A stretch of 64,000 nt of DNA from Saprospiraceae bacterium. Lineage in GTDB: Bacteria; Bacteroidota; Bacteroidia; Chitinophagales; Saprospiraceae. The stretch is from assembly GCA_021299835.1 (NCBI GenBank), contig JAJTER010000005.1, positions 1-64,000 of the forward strand, written 5' to 3'. Under the pieces are notes generated by a model, which ran no database searches, was not told the origin of the DNA, and was given only the letters and a program-made list of their open reading frames with translations. Positions 1 through 9,163 of this stretch are shown here, piece after piece (positions within the stretch are counted from its first letter, which is position 1; every line of letters begins with the position of its first letter). The position numbers were made by a program, and so were the translations under genes.

Positions 1-587
1 ATTCAGATAAAACGCCTTCTGTAAGATGGAAAACGCAGGACGGTATCCTAATGGTGGGTGGTTCAGACGGGTCTGAAACGGGAAATGATATCGTTACAAA
101 AGATAAATACAGTGCTTTTGAACTGGTATTCGATTTTAAGTTGACGGAAGGTGCTAATTCTGGTATCAAATATTTTGTGGATGAATCTTATGATTCCAAT
201 GGAAAATCTGGCGTAGGTCTGGAATTTCAAATTCTGGATGATGCAAAACATCCGGATGCTAAAGAAGGTGTGGTTGGAAACAGAACACTGGGAAGTCTAT
301 ACGATTTGATCCCTTCTATTAAGGTAGAGCCAAGATTTCAAAAGAAAATTGGCGATTGGAATACAGGTAGAGTGATCGTTTATCCCGATAATAAAGTTCA
401 ACATTGGCTAAATGGCTATAAGGTAGTGGAATATGAAAGAAAATCTCCTATCTATAAAGCGTTGGTTGCCCGAAGTAAATACGTTAAATATTCTGGATTT
501 GGTGCTGCCGATGCTGGTCATATCCTTATTCAGGATCATGGAGATAATGTTTCTTTTAAAAACATTAAGATTAGGAAAATAAACTAA
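1..587 (+). CDS. DUF1080 (3-keto-disaccharide hydrolase/LamG-like) protein, 5' end outside the window
   Basis: Frame stays open to the window edge (SDKTPSVRWKTQDGILMVGG...); 'GANSGIKYFVDE' and 'GVGLEFQILDDAKHPDA' are typical of DUF1080 proteins. Confidence 0.85.
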   Translation, partial: SDKTPSVRWKTQDGILMVGGSDGSETGNDIVTKDKYSAFELVFDFKLTEGANSGIKYFVDESYDSNGKSGVGLEFQILDDAKHPDAKEGVVGNRTLGSLYDLIPSIKVEPRFQKKIGDWNTGRVIVYPDNKVQHWLNGYKVVEYERKSPIYKALVARSKYVKYSGFGAADAGHILIQDHGDNVSFKNIKIRKIN

Positions 588-607
588 TAAAGTTTAAATC
601 AATAGCA

Positions 608-1945
608 ATGAAAACAAACAGAAGAGATTTTATTAAAAAATCAGTCTTAGCTGGTGCCGCCATTGGCTTCTCTGCTTCTAGTTATGCACGTATCATCGGT
701 GCCAATGACAGAGTGCGCGTAGCTTGTGTTGGATTTTCAGACCGTTTTAAAAGTTCTCACGTTCCTCCATTTAAAGAATTAATGGGCTCAATGAATTTTG
801 AAATGGTGGGTGTTTCTGATATCTGGAAAAAAAGAAGAGAAGACGGTAAGGCTTTTATCGATAAAGCGCTGGGTTCAAATGTTACTATGTATCGGAATAA
901 CGACGAACTCTACGCATCTAAAAATGTAGATGCCGTTTTTATGAGTACCGCCGATTTTCAACATGCACTCCATACCATTGAAGCAGTGAAAGCCGGATGC
1001 GATATTTATGCTGAAAAACCTCTGGCTGAAACGATGGCCGATAACAGAGCTGTGCTTAAAGCAGTGAAAGAATCAGGTAAAATTGTACAAATTGGTTCTC
1101 AAAGAAGAAGCGGCCAGAATTATCATGCAGCCGCTGATTTTATTAAAAGTGGTAAATTCGGCCCTATCGTTATGGTTGAATTAATGTGGAATGTTAATCA
1201 ACCCGGTCGTTGGAGAAGACCTGAACTGGTTTCTCAACTTAAAGAAGAAGATATCGATTGGAAACGTTATTTGTTAAATAGACCTTTCGAAGCTTTCGAC
1301 CCAAGAAAATATTTGGAATATCGCTTGTTCTGGCCATACTCCTCAGGTATTCCCGGTCAATGGATGAGTCACCAGATCGATACTGTTCACTGGTTCAGTG
1401 GATTAGCTCACCCAAGAAGTGCCGTTGCCAATGGTGGTATTTATCAGTGGAAAGACGGACGTACCAACGCCGATACCTTAACCGTTGTCTTCGATTATGG
1501 TCCTGCCGATGATCTGAAATCAGGGTTCCAGGTTCAATTCACCAGCCGTTTCTCAAATGGTGCAGGGGGTACTAAAGAATTGTACTACTCAAACGGTGGT
1601 ATGATTAATCTCGATACTAATGAAATTTCTTCTGAAGGTGGTATGGGAGAAAGGGAGGCAAAAGCAATGGGTATGCAAGCTAATCTACTACAAAGCTTTA
1701 AACTCGAAGGCGATAAAGTGGAAACTGCTGCCAATACAGGGGGTGACCCGCTTACCTTCAATCATATTAAAAACTGGATGGAATGCGTTCGTTCCAGAAA
1801 GCAACCTAATGCACCTATTGAAGCAGGTTACCAACATTCTATCGCAACCATCATGTCAACCGCTGCCTATAGAACAGGAGCTCGTGTGACTTTTGATGAG
1901 AAAACACAGGAAGTTCTTGCGAATGGAAAACCATTTTTGTATTAA
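608..1945 (+). CDS. Gfo/Idh/MocA-family oxidoreductase with Tat-type signal
   Basis: N-terminal NRRDFIKKSVLAGAAIGFSASSYA twin-arginine signal; VRVACVGFSD NAD-binding start; 'AEKPLAETMADNRAV' EKP motif. Confidence 0.9.
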   Translation: MKTNRRDFIKKSVLAGAAIGFSASSYARIIGANDRVRVACVGFSDRFKSSHVPPFKELMGSMNFEMVGVSDIWKKRREDGKAFIDKALGSNVTMYRNNDELYASKNVDAVFMSTADFQHALHTIEAVKAGCDIYAEKPLAETMADNRAVLKAVKESGKIVQIGSQRRSGQNYHAAADFIKSGKFGPIVMVELMWNVNQPGRWRRPELVSQLKEEDIDWKRYLLNRPFEAFDPRKYLEYRLFWPYSSGIPGQWMSHQIDTVHWFSGLAHPRSAVANGGIYQWKDGRTNADTLTVVFDYGPADDLKSGFQVQFTSRFSNGAGGTKELYYSNGGMINLDTNEISSEGGMGEREAKAMGMQANLLQSFKLEGDKVETAANTGGDPLTFNHIKNWMECVRSRKQPNAPIEAGYQHSIATIMSTAAYRTGARVTFDEKTQEVLANGKPFLY

Positions 1946-1961
1946 ACATTCTTTATAGATA

Positions 1962-1993
1962 AAGGGGCTGTCCATTCTCTTGGACAGCCTTTT
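1962..1993 (+). terminator. Rho-independent-like terminator
   Basis: ggctgtcca-ttctct-tggacagcc, 9-bp perfect stem followed by ttttct, just after the oxidoreductase stop. Confidence 0.75.
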
Positions 1994-2052
1994 CTATGTC
2001 TGATCCTTATCTCTGACTTCGTTATTTTGCCGTTTTTTCTGGGGCTACTAAC

Positions 2053-2466
2053 CTAATATTCATTTTGTGGTAAAATGCAGTCAGTCTTTTTTCCAAACCA
2101 TTTATATCTGTTCTTAGCAATAAAGCGATAAATGGTATTTCGAAAAGAAAGAGGGAGTAAAAACCCTATTCTACCAAGTAGCGTATAAATACCTCCTAAT
2201 TTCTTTAGAACGGCTAAAGAAGCGTCGGAATATAAGAAAATTTGTCCATCCATGACTAATATTACGCTGTCTGATGATAGCATCGAGGGGGCTATCTGCT
2301 TAACAATATTTTGCCCTGCTTCAGATTGCAAATTTTCATACCTGAAAATTTTTCTTTGATCTCTTTTAATAATCCATTGCACTGAAAAGTGACAAAGATT
2401 GCACACCCCATCATAATAAAGAGTGGGTTGTGGATATATTTCAGGTGAAATGTCAATCTTTTTCAT
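2053..2466 (-). CDS. DUF393 / thiol-disulfide oxidoreductase DCC family protein
   Basis: YYDGVCNLCHFSVQWIIKRD motif at the N-terminus (DGxCxxC). Confidence 0.85.
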   Translation of the reverse strand: MKKIDISPEIYPQPTLYYDGVCNLCHFSVQWIIKRDQRKIFRYENLQSEAGQNIVKQIAPSMLSSDSVILVMDGQIFLYSDASLAVLKKLGGIYTLLGRIGFLLPLSFRNTIYRFIAKNRYKWFGKKTDCILPQNEY

Positions 2467-2475
2467 GAAGTTTGA

Positions 2476-3855
2476 TTACGTAAAAAGGACAGTGTATAAT
2501 TCTTCTAATCTTCCAAAAGAGTGAATCTTTATACCGAATCTTTGGGTATCCAGACCTTTCAAATTGTATTTTGAAAGATAAATCGTCTCAAATCCCAGGC
2601 GGTCAGCTTCCTGTATTCTTTGCTCAATCCGATTGACCGCTCTGATTTCTCCAGATAATCCTACTTCCCCAACAAAACAGCTTTTTTGTGGAATGGGAAC
2701 ATCTTCCAGTGAGGAAATGAGGGCGGCAACAATGGCCAGATCAATGCCCGGGTCGTCCACTCTAATACCACCGGCAATATTTAGAAAAACATCCCGCTGC
2801 CCAAAAGGCAATCCCCCTCTTTTTTCTAAAACCGCCAAAAGCATGCTTAATCGCCTCAAATCAAAACCAGTAGCTGATCTTTGAGGGGTGCCATAGACTG
2901 CTTTTGAAACCAAAGCCTGCGTTTCAATCAGCATGGGGCGCATACCTTCCTGGGTAGCAGCAACGGCACTGCCGCTCAGCGTTTCTTCGTGTTGAGAAAG
3001 CAAAAGCTCGGAAGGATTGGAAACCTGACGTAACCCTCCTGCCTGCATTTCATAAATACCCATTTCATCGGTAGAGCCAAATCGGTTCTTCAAGGTCCTG
3101 AGTATCCGATAGGTATATTGTTGTTCTCCCTCAAATTGAAGGACGGTGTCAACGATATGTTCCAGTAATTTTGGTCCAGCTAAGGTTCCATCTTTCGTTA
3201 TATGACCGATAAGAAAAACGGGGATATGAGTACTTTTCGCAAATCGCTGGAACTCCCCCGCACACTCTCTGATTTGAGAGATACTTCCCGGCATGGCATC
3301 TAAATAGGGTACAGAAAGGGTTTGTATGGAATCAGCAATAATCAGGTCTGGTTGAAAATCTAAGGCGATGGTGCAAATCCGGGTGGCATTGGTCTCTGTC
3401 AGAATGTAACATTGAGAAGGATTTCCTCCCAATCGGTCGGCACGCATTTTTATTTGTTCCTCACTTTCTTCCCCAGACACATAGATTACTTTAGCGTTTA
3501 TTTGTAGCGCAAGTTGAAGAAGAAGAGTAGATTTCCCAATGCCTGGTTGTCCTCCAATGAGAACGAGAGAACCTCTGACTATGCCTCCTCCGAGGACTCT
3601 GTTTAGTTCATCGTCACTCGTAACTAATCGAGGGGTATCATTTGATTGAATGTCCGGAAGCGCAATAGGCTGGGGGAGTATCTCATGTGGGGTGCCACTT
3701 TTCCAGGCATTCCTGCCTGGCTCCGCAGAAGTGTCTCGTTGGAGCACTTCCTCCTGATACGTGTTCCACTCTCCACAAGAGGGACATTTTCCGGTCCACT
3801 TAGGCGATTGTGCTCCACAGGAACTACAAATAAATACTTTTCTAACCTTCGACAA
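2476..3855 (-). CDS. radA: DNA repair protein RadA
   Basis: N-terminal zinc motif CSSCGAQSPKWTGKCPSCGEWNT, Walker A GGQPGIGKSTLLLQLA, Lon-like C-terminal domain. Confidence 0.95.
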   Translation of the reverse strand: MSKVRKVFICSSCGAQSPKWTGKCPSCGEWNTYQEEVLQRDTSAEPGRNAWKSGTPHEILPQPIALPDIQSNDTPRLVTSDDELNRVLGGGIVRGSLVLIGGQPGIGKSTLLLQLALQINAKVIYVSGEESEEQIKMRADRLGGNPSQCYILTETNATRICTIALDFQPDLIIADSIQTLSVPYLDAMPGSISQIRECAGEFQRFAKSTHIPVFLIGHITKDGTLAGPKLLEHIVDTVLQFEGEQQYTYRILRTLKNRFGSTDEMGIYEMQAGGLRQVSNPSELLLSQHEETLSGSAVAATQEGMRPMLIETQALVSKAVYGTPQRSATGFDLRRLSMLLAVLEKRGGLPFGQRDVFLNIAGGIRVDDPGIDLAIVAALISSLEDVPIPQKSCFVGEVGLSGEIRAVNRIEQRIQEADRLGFETIYLSKYNLKGLDTQRFGIKIHSFGRLEELYTVLFT

Positions 3856-3865
3856 TTTTTTATAT

Positions 3866-4489
3866 TTAGTTGGGCCTCGCGTAAGGTAAAATCTTCTTAA
3901 ATTCTGTAGTAAAATAAGTATCTAACCCTATTACGCCAGCCGTTTTTTGACCAATAATATCTAAACTTCCATTGGGAAAGATACCATTTTCAGGAACATA
4001 AATCTCCACTACTTTTCCGACAATCAATATATTACCATTACAAGCTAACTTTTGCTCCTCCTCCAGTTCCAGTCCTATTCGAATGTTGGCTTCCTCCACG
4101 TAAGGGGCAATGTGGGATGCTGAAAAATAGGGTGTTAATCCTGTTTTTTCAAATTCTGATACGCCCCAGGGGTAATCAGCAGAGGCTTGGTGGCTAGGGT
4201 CGATAAAGGCTTCCGGAACCAAATTTATGGTAAATTTTTTGCGTTCAATGATATTATGATAAGTGTGCCTGGGCACCGTAAGTGGTCTTATGAAAAATCC
4301 TAATCTTGCCGGTTGTGCTCCAATATGAACCAAGGAGTTAAATAATCCCAGATTGGTTCTGTTTCTCCCGTCCATCGTACCAACTAAGAAAGGTTGTTTA
4401 TATCCAGATAATGAATTTATCAGGTTCATTCTGTAAAATCTATCCATGCCAGCCAGTTGTTCTGGCGTAATTAGATGTGGTTGGTTCAT
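3866..4489 (-). CDS. Flavin reductase family protein
   Basis: GTMDGRNRTNLGLFNSLVHIGAQPARLGFFIRP pattern of FMN-binding flavin reductase-like proteins. Confidence 0.75.
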   Translation of the reverse strand: MNQPHLITPEQLAGMDRFYRMNLINSLSGYKQPFLVGTMDGRNRTNLGLFNSLVHIGAQPARLGFFIRPLTVPRHTYHNIIERKKFTINLVPEAFIDPSHQASADYPWGVSEFEKTGLTPYFSASHIAPYVEEANIRIGLELEEEQKLACNGNILIVGKVVEIYVPENGIFPNGSLDIIGQKTAGVIGLDTYFTTEFKKILPYARPN

Positions 4490-4516
4490 ATTTTTAAATA
4501 TAAATTAGTGGGTGAA

Positions 4517-5359
4517 CTAATTTGAGTGGTCCTTAATATAGGCTTCACAGTGTTTTTCCCATTCAGTCAATAAAAGGGATGCTTTGGGTCCTGGTTTCCC
4601 CTGACCTATCATCATTCCGTCTACATTAACCACAGGAAGAACTCCTTTAGTCGATGAAGTTATGAATATCTCGGATGCTTTGTCTAGATAATTCAGGGGC
4701 ACCTCTATTTCGTTGACCTTAAAATGTTTCGAGGCTATGGTAAGAATGTGTTTTCTTGTTATTCCTTTGAGTATCTTTTGAGCAGGGGTGAAAATTTCAT
4801 CATTAACCACAAAAAAGACATTTGCCCTAACCGTTTCTCTGTAAAACTGACCGTCATGATATAAAATTTCACCGGCACCCGCATTTTTCATCTCTTGTTG
4901 AAGCTTTATCCCTGTTAAATAATTAATGGATTTAACTTCAGGAAGTTCCCGTTGAAATAAATGGGTGATTAATTTTATGCCTGTTACATAGTCTTTTTGG
5001 GGTACCCATGAAATAGGATGTTGTAAAATCAGGTAATTTGGCGTCGATGGGGTATATCCATCTTCAGAATACCCCCCGGTTAGTAATAATCTTATACCAG
5101 CATCAGTCGTATTATTTGCCTCTATCAATGCATAAATCTGCTGGGCCATTTCATCTTTTGTGACAGGAATGGTAAGCCCTAAAATTTGAGCAGATCCGTA
5201 AAACCTGTTAAGATAATCATCTAGGAACATGACGGTTTTTTGTCGAACCAAAAAGTAGTCAAAAATACCGTATCCTCTTAAAATACTTAAATCGCTAACG
5301 GATAGCTTTACTTCTGAGGAGGCAGTTATCTGACCATTAAAATTATAATAAGTTGACAT
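4517..5359 (-). CDS. Class IV aminotransferase (branched-chain/D-amino-acid aminotransferase-like)
   Basis: ORF 4517..5479; probable true start MSTYYNFNG at 5359; contains GIRLLLTGGYSEDGY and ITRKHILTIA motifs. Confidence 0.85.
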   Translation of the reverse strand: MSTYYNFNGQITASSEVKLSVSDLSILRGYGIFDYFLVRQKTVMFLDDYLNRFYGSAQILGLTIPVTKDEMAQQIYALIEANNTTDAGIRLLLTGGYSEDGYTPSTPNYLILQHPISWVPQKDYVTGIKLITHLFQRELPEVKSINYLTGIKLQQEMKNAGAGEILYHDGQFYRETVRANVFFVVNDEIFTPAQKILKGITRKHILTIASKHFKVNEIEVPLNYLDKASEIFITSSTKGVLPVVNVDGMMIGQGKPGPKASLLLTEWEKHCEAYIKDHSN

Positions 5360-5504
5360 ATCTTCGACGTTTAAAAGATGAATGAGCAAAACAAATATAC
5401 TAGGTATTGTCCTTACAGAATCTATAAAAAGAAACATATAAAATAAAAAAGTGTTGCCGCAATGCGACAACACAATCAAACTTATTTAAAGGGGCAATTT
5501 TTGA

Positions 5505-8078
5505 TTAATTACATTCGGAGAAGCCACAACTTTTGCAAATTAAGCATCCTTCCTTAAATATCAGGCCGTTAGGATCAGCACATTCAGGGCATTCTGCTTC
5601 TGAAGCAATGGTTCCGTCCGGGATAAATGCTTTTAAGGATCTTATGACGCCATTTTTCCATGTGTTGATGTAAGATTGTTCTACGGTGAGACCAGAAATT
5701 AAATCTACTACATTTAACAAAGGCATTCCATGTCTTAGGACGCCTGAAATAAGTTTTGCATAGTTCCAGAATTCTTTGTTGAACGAGCGGGACAATCCTT
5801 CAATCGTAATTTTATAGCCGTCCTTGTCCGTGAACTGGAAATCATACCTGCTTTGACCTTTGTCATCTTTTGCCTTGATTACCCAACCTTGTGTAACGTA
5901 ATCCGGGAATTTAAAGATATCGACCGCAGCACCGGTAAAAATTTCATAAGGCCTGTTGTGTAAAAGACCAATGACAGCCATCCACGGTTCGTTATTGTTC
6001 ATAAATCGAACGACTTTTGCATCCAGTATAACAGGTCTTTTCGGAGAGGACGTTTCGGGAAAAGAGGAAGTTGGGAGTTCTGAAGATCCTTCTTTTTTAT
6101 CGGAAATAAGGACCCCGGAACGAGAACCGTCACGGTAAATGGTGCAACCCTTACAACCTTCCTCCCATGCAGTCTGATAAATCTGACGCACCATCTCCAC
6201 AGAAGTCTCTTCCGGCACATTTACAGTCACTGAAATAGAATGATCTACCCATTTTTGAATAGCACCCTGCATTTTTACCTTTTGAACCCAGTCCACATCA
6301 TTTGCGGTTCCCTTATAATAAGGACTCGTGGCAATTATTTTGTCTAATTCGTCGGCAGGTAATTTTTTTACCTTGGCTACATCATAACCATTTATTTGCA
6401 ACCAATCCAAAAATTTATGGTGGAAAACGTGAAATTCTTCCCAGTGATCCCCCACTTCGTCTATAAAGTTAACTTCGACCTCCGGGTCATTAGGATTAAC
6501 CTTACGCCTTCTGGTGTAGGAAATCATAAATACAGGCTCTATTCCCGAAGTGGTCTGGGTCATCAAACTGGTAGTACCCGTAGGAGCAATAGTCAATAAT
6601 GCAATATTGCGTCGGCCATGAACGAGCATTTCCTCATATAAAGTTGGATCAGCTTCGCGTAAACGCTGGATAAATGGGTTGTTTTTTTCCCTTTCAGCGT
6701 CAAATACCGGGAAACTTCCTCTGTCTCTTGCAAGATGAACAGAACTTCTATAGGCATTAATGGCCAGTGTTTTGTGAATTTCAACAGATTTAGCCGTGCC
6801 TTCTTCAGAGCCATATCGCAAGCCGAGGGCAGCCAGCATATCACCTTCTGCAGTGATGCCCACGCCAGTTCTTCGTCCGTTGATACATGTTTTTCTTACC
6901 TTTTCCCAAAGGGTTTTTTCAACCGATTTCATTATGCTGTCTTCTGGATCGCGTTCCACCTTTGCAAGAATACCATCGATTTTCTCAATTTCCAGATCAA
7001 TGATGTCATCCATTAATTTCTGGGCAATCTGCACGTGTTTTGCAAAAAGATCAAAGTCAAAGGAAGATTCAGGGGTGAAAGGATTTTTTACATAATGATA
7101 TAAGTTGATGGCAAGTAAACGACAGCTATCGTAAGGGCAAAGAGGAATTTCTCCGCAAGGGTTCGTCGAAACCGTTTTGTAACCTAAATCTGCATAACAA
7201 TCGGCAACAGATTCCCTGATGATAGTGTCCCAGAAAAGCACGCCAGGTTCAGCAGATTTCCAAGCGTTATAAATGATTTTGTCCCAAATTTTTGATGCAT
7301 CTACCTCCTTGGTGAAGGTTGGATTTTTACTTTCAATGGGATATTGTTGTACATATTTTTTTCCTGAAATAACGGCACGCATAAATTTATCGTCAATTCT
7401 GACGGATACATTCGCGCCGGTAACTTTCCCCTGTTCCAATTTAGCATCTATAAAATCTTCAGCATCAGGGTGTTTACTTGAAACTGATAACATTAAAGCA
7501 CCACGACGGCCATCCTGAGCAACTTCTCGGGTTGAATTGGAATATCTTTCCATAAAAGGAACTATACCTGTAGAAGTTAAGGCAGAGTTCATGACAGGAC
7601 TTCCTTTTGGACGAATATGCGATAAGTCATGCCCAACACCTCCTCTTCTTTTCATTAATTGCACCTGCTCCTCATCGGTTCTGATAATACCGCCGTAGGA
7701 ATCTGCTCCGGTACCAATGACAAAACAGTTACTGAGGGAAGAAACCTGAAAATGGTTGCCAATGCCTGCCATAGGACTTCCCTGAGGGATGATATATTTA
7801 AAATCGGCAAGTAAGTCATATATTTCAGACTCAGTTAATGAGTTGGTATATTTAGCTTCAATTCTTGCCAATTCTTTGGCAATCCTTCTGTGCATGTCAT
7901 CAGGTGATTTTTCGTAAATCTTTCCAAATGAATCTTTTAAGGCATATTTGTTTACCCAAACACTGGCAGCCAGCGTGTCACCCTTAAAGTAGTCTGTAGC
8001 AGCGGCCAGTGCCTCTTCATGAGAGTACGTTTTTTGAAGGTTTTGTTCCGATTTTTTCAACATTAATGAAGTTCCCAT
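5505..8078 (-). CDS. nrdJ: Adenosylcobalamin-dependent (class II) ribonucleotide reductase
   Basis: STNPCGEIPLCPYDSCRL, RRGGVGHDLSHIRPKGS, TAPTGTTSLMTQTTSGIEP and a C-terminal Cys-rich zinc-finger-like tail. Confidence 0.9.
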   Translation of the reverse strand: MGTSLMLKKSEQNLQKTYSHEEALAAATDYFKGDTLAASVWVNKYALKDSFGKIYEKSPDDMHRRIAKELARIEAKYTNSLTESEIYDLLADFKYIIPQGSPMAGIGNHFQVSSLSNCFVIGTGADSYGGIIRTDEEQVQLMKRRGGVGHDLSHIRPKGSPVMNSALTSTGIVPFMERYSNSTREVAQDGRRGALMLSVSSKHPDAEDFIDAKLEQGKVTGANVSVRIDDKFMRAVISGKKYVQQYPIESKNPTFTKEVDASKIWDKIIYNAWKSAEPGVLFWDTIIRESVADCYADLGYKTVSTNPCGEIPLCPYDSCRLLAINLYHYVKNPFTPESSFDFDLFAKHVQIAQKLMDDIIDLEIEKIDGILAKVERDPEDSIMKSVEKTLWEKVRKTCINGRRTGVGITAEGDMLAALGLRYGSEEGTAKSVEIHKTLAINAYRSSVHLARDRGSFPVFDAEREKNNPFIQRLREADPTLYEEMLVHGRRNIALLTIAPTGTTSLMTQTTSGIEPVFMISYTRRRKVNPNDPEVEVNFIDEVGDHWEEFHVFHHKFLDWLQINGYDVAKVKKLPADELDKIIATSPYYKGTANDVDWVQKVKMQGAIQKWVDHSISVTVNVPEETSVEMVRQIYQTAWEEGCKGCTIYRDGSRSGVLISDKKEGSSELPTSSFPETSSPKRPVILDAKVVRFMNNNEPWMAVIGLLHNRPYEIFTGAAVDIFKFPDYVTQGWVIKAKDDKGQSRYDFQFTDKDGYKITIEGLSRSFNKEFWNYAKLISGVLRHGMPLLNVVDLISGLTVEQSYINTWKNGVIRSLKAFIPDGTIASEAECPECADPNGLIFKEGCLICKSCGFSECN

Positions 8079-8266
8079 AGCTCTTTTAATTTCAAATCTT
8101 ATAAAAAATAATAATAAAATAGTGCCCGACCAGATGTCGGTTAAGTAAGGTTTCTCTTTTCCAGGAGTGGGAGTAGTTTGTTTTTAGTGTGATAATGAAA
8201 TCGGGTGCAATTTAATCTACCTATTTCAATTGTACAAATTTTACCGTCAACGTAATTTGAACAGCC

Positions 8267-8447
8267 TGTGGATAACTTTGCAAAAGACAAATTTATCAAG
8301 GAATAATGTAATATAAATATGTTTAATATGTATTGATTGTCAATAATTTGTATAAAATAAAAAAATAATTTGTTTTGTTAGTAAATAATTTGAAACAAAA
8401 TGTTGTTGTGGAAAACACGTATATTTTCCACAACAACATGTTGATAA
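8267..8447. other. oriC?: Candidate chromosomal replication origin (DnaA-box cluster plus AT-rich unwinding region)
   Basis: TGTGGATAA (8267-8275), TGTGGAAAA (8407-8415), TTTTCCACA (8424-8432), TGTTGATAA (8439-8447); 8281-8400 has 18/120 G+C by hand count. Confidence 0.45.
8400..8439. repeat. Perfect 16-bp inverted repeat with 8-nt loop; also possible terminator of the ompH/skp gene on the - strand
   Basis: atgttgttgtggaaaa-cacgtata-ttttccacaacaacat; on the - strand it is followed by ttttgttt. Confidence 0.8.
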
Positions 8448-8449
8448 GT

Positions 8450-9040
8450 CTATTGTTCCTTATTATTCAACAGTTCTACCACGGTAGTAGTTATATCTAA
8501 GTTTCTATCCACCATAAGTACACCTGTACCTGTAGCGTAGTTCAGTATATATTTATACCCTTTCTCTTTTCTGACATCCTCGAGAATGCCTTTTAGTTTA
8601 CCTTGAATAATACCTTGAAGTGCCTGTTGGTCTGCTAAAAGACCTTGACCCAGTCTCTCTTGTTCCGCTGCAAGACTTTGTTGTTTTTGCATTAGCCGCT
8701 GTTCTTCTTCCTGCACCTGTCGCGGTGTTAAGGTACCCGTTTGTACTCTGTTCTGAGCCTGAGCAAACTCTCTTTGTAAAGCCTGTCCTCTGGCTTGAAG
8801 GGAAGCTTCCGCTTCTTTTCCTTTTTGTTCCAACTTTGCTGCTTCTTCTTTAAAGAAACCATAATTTGACAATAAGCTATCTGTGTTTATGTACACGATG
8901 GAACCATCGGGTATATTTGAGTTTGCCGAAGCTGTATTGGTAGCGGTTGAACCTTTGCCTGAACTGATGAATTTATCAACCAGGAGAAAGGCAACTGCTA
9001 AAATCAATAAGATGTTTACGATGGAAAATTCGTTTTTCAT
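8450..9040 (-). CDS. OmpH/Skp-family periplasmic chaperone-like protein
   Basis: ORF 8450..9103, probable start MKNEFSIVNILL at 9040; 'IVYINTDSLLSNYGFFKEEAAKLEQKGKEAEASLQARGQALQREF' coiled-coil OmpH pattern. Confidence 0.85.
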   Translation of the reverse strand: MKNEFSIVNILLILAVAFLLVDKFISSGKGSTATNTASANSNIPDGSIVYINTDSLLSNYGFFKEEAAKLEQKGKEAEASLQARGQALQREFAQAQNRVQTGTLTPRQVQEEEQRLMQKQQSLAAEQERLGQGLLADQQALQGIIQGKLKGILEDVRKEKGYKYILNYATGTGVLMVDRNLDITTTVVELLNNKEQ

Positions 9041-9163
9041 GGTGAGCTTTATAAAAGTTTTAATAATATAATGAACAAAAGTGCTATTTTTTTTCTGCAT
9101 CACAAAGGAAATGTGTACCGTTATTTTCTTACATTGAGTAAAATAAATTTTAAATCGTCTGTT

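Noticed and set aside
1620-1889. 89-aa alternative-frame ORF inside the Gfo/Idh/MocA gene
   Set aside because: Out-of-frame overlap with a conserved oxidoreductase
8079-8300. Cobalamin riboswitch upstream of the B12-dependent ribonucleotide reductase
   Set aside because: No B12-box-like or GCCACTG-like conserved core could be recognised on the - strand; only a short hairpin is present
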